Shown piece after piece: positions 60,613 to 64,000 of a stretch of 64,000 nucleotides of DNA. The number at the start of each line of letters is the position of its first letter. Within the stretch, counting starts at the first letter, position 1. The stretch is taken from contig NW_026729155.1 of NCBI RefSeq assembly GCF_030272615.1, positions 62,001 through 126,000 of the forward strand, in the 5' to 3' direction. The notes below the pieces were generated by a model, which did no database searches, was not told the origin of the DNA, and saw only the letters and a program-made list of their open reading frames with translations. Position numbers and translations under genes: made by a program. This DNA comes from Cryptomeria japonica (lineage: Eukaryota > Streptophyta > Pinopsida > Cupressales > Cupressaceae).

Positions 60613-61345
60613 TGAACTGAACCTCTTAGTTGAACCTCATCTAAGTTCAAGGTTCAAGTTCAAGCAGAGTATATTGTGTCCCAACTTTGTTTTTAAAAGA
60701 GTTAAAGGTCTTTGTAACTATTGTCATTGAATTTGAACTATTGAACCTTTACAAAAAGTTCAAGGTTCACAGTTCAATGTTGAGAAAGTCAACTCTTACC
60801 CGAGTCTTGTTCTTGTAGCACGTAAGCCGTGATATTTTGGTGTCTTTGTCTTGGTTTGTCCTTGTTCTGTTCTTTTGAACTTGAACTTTTGAACTATGTT
60901 ATCCCATTATTTGTCTTAAAAAAAATAATGTGTATTTAATTTTGTTTCCCTCATTTGGTTTGATCCGTCTTTAGCAATGCAACTTTTGTTCCTTTAAGTT
61001 TCACCTTTTCTTCCCCAATGAACCCATTGGTTGAAGCTGCATATTGGTTCAAGGTTCAAAGTTCAACCGGTGCCTTTGTGTGTGTCACGACTTTGTTATG
61101 TTGTTAAGCAAGTGAGTGTGAATATGTTAAGTTGGTCTTGAACTTGAACCCTTGAACCATTCCTAAAGTGGTTCAATGTTCAAGGTTCAAAGTCTTCCTT
61201 TATGTTTGTTAAAAGTCTTTGCTCATTCCCAGTGTTGTGTCGAGCCACAAGTCAGGAGTTCTTTTCTTTTCTTAGGATTGAACTTGAAACAATGAACTTA
61301 TTTTTAAATGGTTCAAAGTTCAAAGGTTCATTTCAAGTTGGCCCC
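60613..61345. repeat. Array of GTTCAA/TTGAAC inverted repeats
   Basis: About six sites at roughly 110-146 bp spacing (near 60613, 60733, 60878, 61024, 61134 and 61276) carry clusters of TTGAAC followed, in most of them, by GTTCAA clusters. Each would fold into a hairpin. The clearest is 61136-61193, where TTGAACTTGAAC and CTTGAACCA face TGGTTCAA and GTTCAAGGTTCAA across a loop near TTCCTAAAG. The half-site at 60878 lacks the facing arm. Linkers share G/T-rich words such as TTTGTGTGT and GTCTTTG. The purpose is unknown. Confidence 0.75.
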
Positions 61346-61629
61346 AAGGAAATTAATAACACAAAAGGTGGCGGGGCAAAAGGAATATTATGGGTATCTT
61401 ATATTTCAAAATTCTAATTATGGAAAGAAATCATGAAAACTTAAGCCATTTGTTCGGAGTTAAGGTGTAATTAAGAAAGTTGTCAGGATCCCATCAAATC
61501 ATTGGTTACCTCACACATTCAGATGAATCATTATGAGGCTTGTGTAGGCATTACTCAGTTTTTTCGCCTCTTAACATGTGAATTCTCAAATTGTGAAAGT
61601 GGTAGTTGTTGTTGTTGGAGAAGCATAGG

Positions 61630-64000
61630 ATGTTGAAGGTAATTTCAACTCCATACTTCCTAGGGTTTCACAGATTTGATGGTGGTAACAGGTGAGTTTT
61701 GATAATTTCTCCTATGCTGTGTTACTAGCTCAAAAAGTCAATGTAGGAAAATTCTTTGTTTTGAAATAGAATTTTTTTCTTTCTAGGAACTGTTTGATAA
61801 ATATAAAAGCGGCCATTATGAGGCCGAATCTTCCAAAACTTGGTCACACATCATGCCTAGTTAGTACACTTCTAGAATTGGGTGACATTTTTTTGGCCCA
61901 AGCTGACTTAGGAGATTTTTTAGAAATAGCTAGAAACCCTGAGGCTAACTTGATGATGGAAAGAATAGTTAGAACTGGCTTGATTGAAGCTACTTCTTTC
62001 CCAACTGCCGCTCCTTGTCCAGAATTGGTGATAGCATGTATGGATAGATATGATACCGATAGCAGGTGCATTAGGACCAGTAGTGGTTAATTGTTAGTAT
62101 AAATTAATAGAGAAATGATGATGGTTGCAATTGGAGTCCCTCATAAAGAGCCATATGAAGATTGGTCAATTGGTACCTCATACACATTTTTATCTGAGAA
62201 GAAAAGAACATATAAAAGTATCATTGCGAGGAATTGTCTTCTAAAGGTTCAGAAAGGGGGGTCCCGGTTACCCAAACCTCTTACAAGAGAGAATTTCATC
62301 ACGGAGGTGTTGATAGCTAGCAAGAAATATCTTGACTAGGTGCAAGTTGTTGTTGAAATGCTCCATGAGGGTTTCAGTAACTTTGTTGGAATGTCAAGTT
62401 TTTACATGTCCTCATATCTATTTTATATATTGTCTTGTACCAAAGAGTGGTAAGGGTTGCATGACGAACCATGGGTGGACGACATGAAGGTTTATGATTA
62501 TTACCCATACCTGCAACAATAGAGACATGCAGAAAATTTCACAAGATGGAATGATGTTTTTTTAGGAAGACTTGTCTTTGAGCTGCAGGGAGACACAAAT
62601 AAAAGGAAATCAGTTGAGGCCAAGGATCTGGTCAATATATATGGAAGCTAATTGATCCAATTTCCCAGATTTACTTATATTAGAGTGGGGGGCTTTGAAG
62701 GTGAACCATTGAAATTGCCTAGGTATGCCTTCGATAGTTATGTGCTTATTGAATTTTGTAGATAGATAGCCCACATTGACAAAAGGTGAGGGGAGAAGAG
62801 TAAATCCGAGGTTTCCTTCCCGATTGAACTTGGATATTATAGTTTTAAGTTTATTTGTGATGGCTTGAACCTAGAATTAGAGTTCAAGAAAATGAATTTA
62901 CAGCCTTCCATTGCCAGACATAAGTTTGATAGTAGGGGCTCTATTGTAGAACACCTAAATGTTAATGACAATTTATTCCATGAACCTCAATTAGAAGACT
63001 ATTAGGAAAATTATTGTGATTAATTTGAAATAAGAAGGAGATTATGGTTAAGGTTCACTTGCATCAGATTACTACAATGAGGTTGTCCATTAATATGTCA
63101 GGAATACAAGAAGAGGAAGAGGAAGATGTATTGGATCTTGAATTCAATGAAGAAGAAAATATTCAAGCCAAGTCCTTCAATGTCATAAGGAAAATAGAGA
63201 AGTGGTTAAGGGACCATAAATTTAGAAAGGAGTCGATTATCACTCCTAAAGAATTAATAGTTGGTCCACTTCATGCTAAAACACAGATTCCCATTTCTTC
63301 CTCTAATGTAATTATTGATGTTGCAGGTGCCACAAGGCTTAAAATTGGAGAGGTTCAAACCAGAAGATCAAAGAAATCCCCATTGAGTTCTTCAGTAGTT
63401 TGAGTCACCCATTTAAGGAGCAAATAGAAAAATAGGGAACCAATGGCGAACTAGATTGTGGTGGACTTAAATTCGAGTGAAGAAACTCAGGTGATCATGG
63501 ATCAACAAGGGTTAAATAATCCTTCAGTGCATGATGTGGATGCATAGAAAGAACCTAAAGAAAATCGAAATACGATGAGCACCATGACTATTGTCAACCT
63601 ACTTGATGATCAGACACCTCCGCCCAAAAACACTTCCAGTACTTCTTGATGGCTTGGAGCTTCAATTGGAAAGAAACACAATATTGTTTCTATTAATATT
63701 CCCATAGAGGATATGGTAAGTAATTTCCTTGAGAAAATATCCAAACCCAAAAAGCTTAAAACATAAGTAATGATGGAGGTTGATGATGAAATAGGCTATT
63801 GGGTAGCAGAGTAGCTAAGCCTATCTCAGATAAAGACCCAGAAAAAGCCACTAAGAATGATTTTATTGTTGAGAAAATTGACCTGGGAGTTGCTTCAAGG
63901 GTTGTGGATGCCCAACATTTAGAATCCTCCACTAAAAGAATGATATCAAGGACCTAGAAAGATGAAAAGGATAAGAAGGAGTTGAAACAAGGTGTTACCC
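61630..64000 (+). pseudogene. Unrecognised long degenerate ORF with possible intron; runs off the right edge
   Basis: A short exon from ATG 61630 (MLKVISTPYFLGFHRFDGGN) could splice across 61692-61786 (GTGAGT to TTTCTTTCTAG) into a frame held from 61787 to about 63030 with about a dozen stops. Blocks include NIKAAIMRPNLPKLGHTSCL, EATSFPTAAPCPELVIACMD, KGGSRLPKPLTRENF, PWVDDMKVYDYYPYLQQ, IQFPRFTYIRVGGFEGEP and HEPQLEDY. A shift near 63035 leads to an acidic region (EEEEEDVLDLEFNEEEN) and a charged tail to the window end. It has no RT, integrase or transposase motif. I think it is the main ORF of an uncharacterised repeat, but cannot name the family. Confidence 0.55.
61692..61786 (+). other. 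Candidate intron in the 61.6 kb ORF
   Basis: The 95-bp segment starts GTGAGTTTTG and ends with a pyrimidine run and TTTCTAG. Joining the flanks gives AAC AGG AAC TGT with no stop between the upstream ATG and the long frame. This is sequence-based inference only. Confidence 0.5.

Noticed and set aside
60613-61345. Heat-shock elements, tRNA B-box or CRISPR-like array
   Set aside because: GTTCAA words superficially resemble tRNA B boxes or heat-shock modules, but no tRNA fold, no regular GAA/TTC spacing and no constant repeat with variable spacers is present.

Overview
This is a transposon-dense, AT-rich stretch of a land-plant nuclear genome. I infer a gymnosperm, most likely a conifer, because old nested elements are packed together, host coding sequence is sparse, and several degenerate repeat ORFs have no angiosperm family I recognise. 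That is an inference; no taxonomic marker is present. There are no bacterial-style operons, no CRISPR array, and no tRNA or rRNA gene that I can see.

Layout. 1-8.1 kb (minus strand): a decayed Helitron region with a Rep/helicase N-terminal half (1-1874), a relic exon of a chloroplast-type ABC transporter D (about 2.9-3.1 kb), and a spliced but broken replication protein A large-subunit gene (6.2-8.1 kb). 8.1-15.4 kb: mostly noncoding, with one degenerate unknown ORF at 12.1-12.6 kb. 15.4-22.7 kb: a dispersed repeat ('repeat X') split by a 5.7 kb LINE (LINE-1). 22.7-26.4 kb: noncoding, with a hAT-like MITE at 24.0-24.5 kb. 26.45-31.48 kb: a nearly complete Copia element with both LTRs, target duplication, primer site, gag and pol. 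31.5-36 kb: noncoding. 36.1-37.6 kb: a second copy of repeat X, which keeps the empty site matching LINE-1. 37.59-47.85 kb: an LTR retroelement with a gag and a second unknown ORF but no visible pol, itself split by LINE-2 (42.35-46.42 kb, perfect 18-bp target duplication). 47.85-53.25 kb: three further fragments of the same LINE family. 54.86-57.37 kb: the only near-intact host-type gene, an intronless G-type lectin receptor kinase (SD2-5-like) on the minus strand, with a nonsense codon just after its signal peptide and a tandemly duplicated promoter/signal-peptide segment upstream. 59-64 kb: two unrecognised degenerate ORFs and an array of GTTCAA/TTGAAC inverted repeats.

The most interesting system is the LINE family. 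Several copies share an arrangement in which the endonuclease-RT-RNase H ORF is followed by another long ORF (about 630 codons in LINE-1: acidic/basic middle, coiled coil, hydrophobic tail), and only then the 3' tail. The target duplication around LINE-2 shows that the 3' ORF is part of the inserted unit. I do not know this arrangement from standard plant L1 elements. In these decayed ORFs the reading frame is often kept for hundreds of codons while in-frame stops accumulate, mostly TAG at plausible glutamine positions, as expected from cytosine methylation decay of silenced elements.
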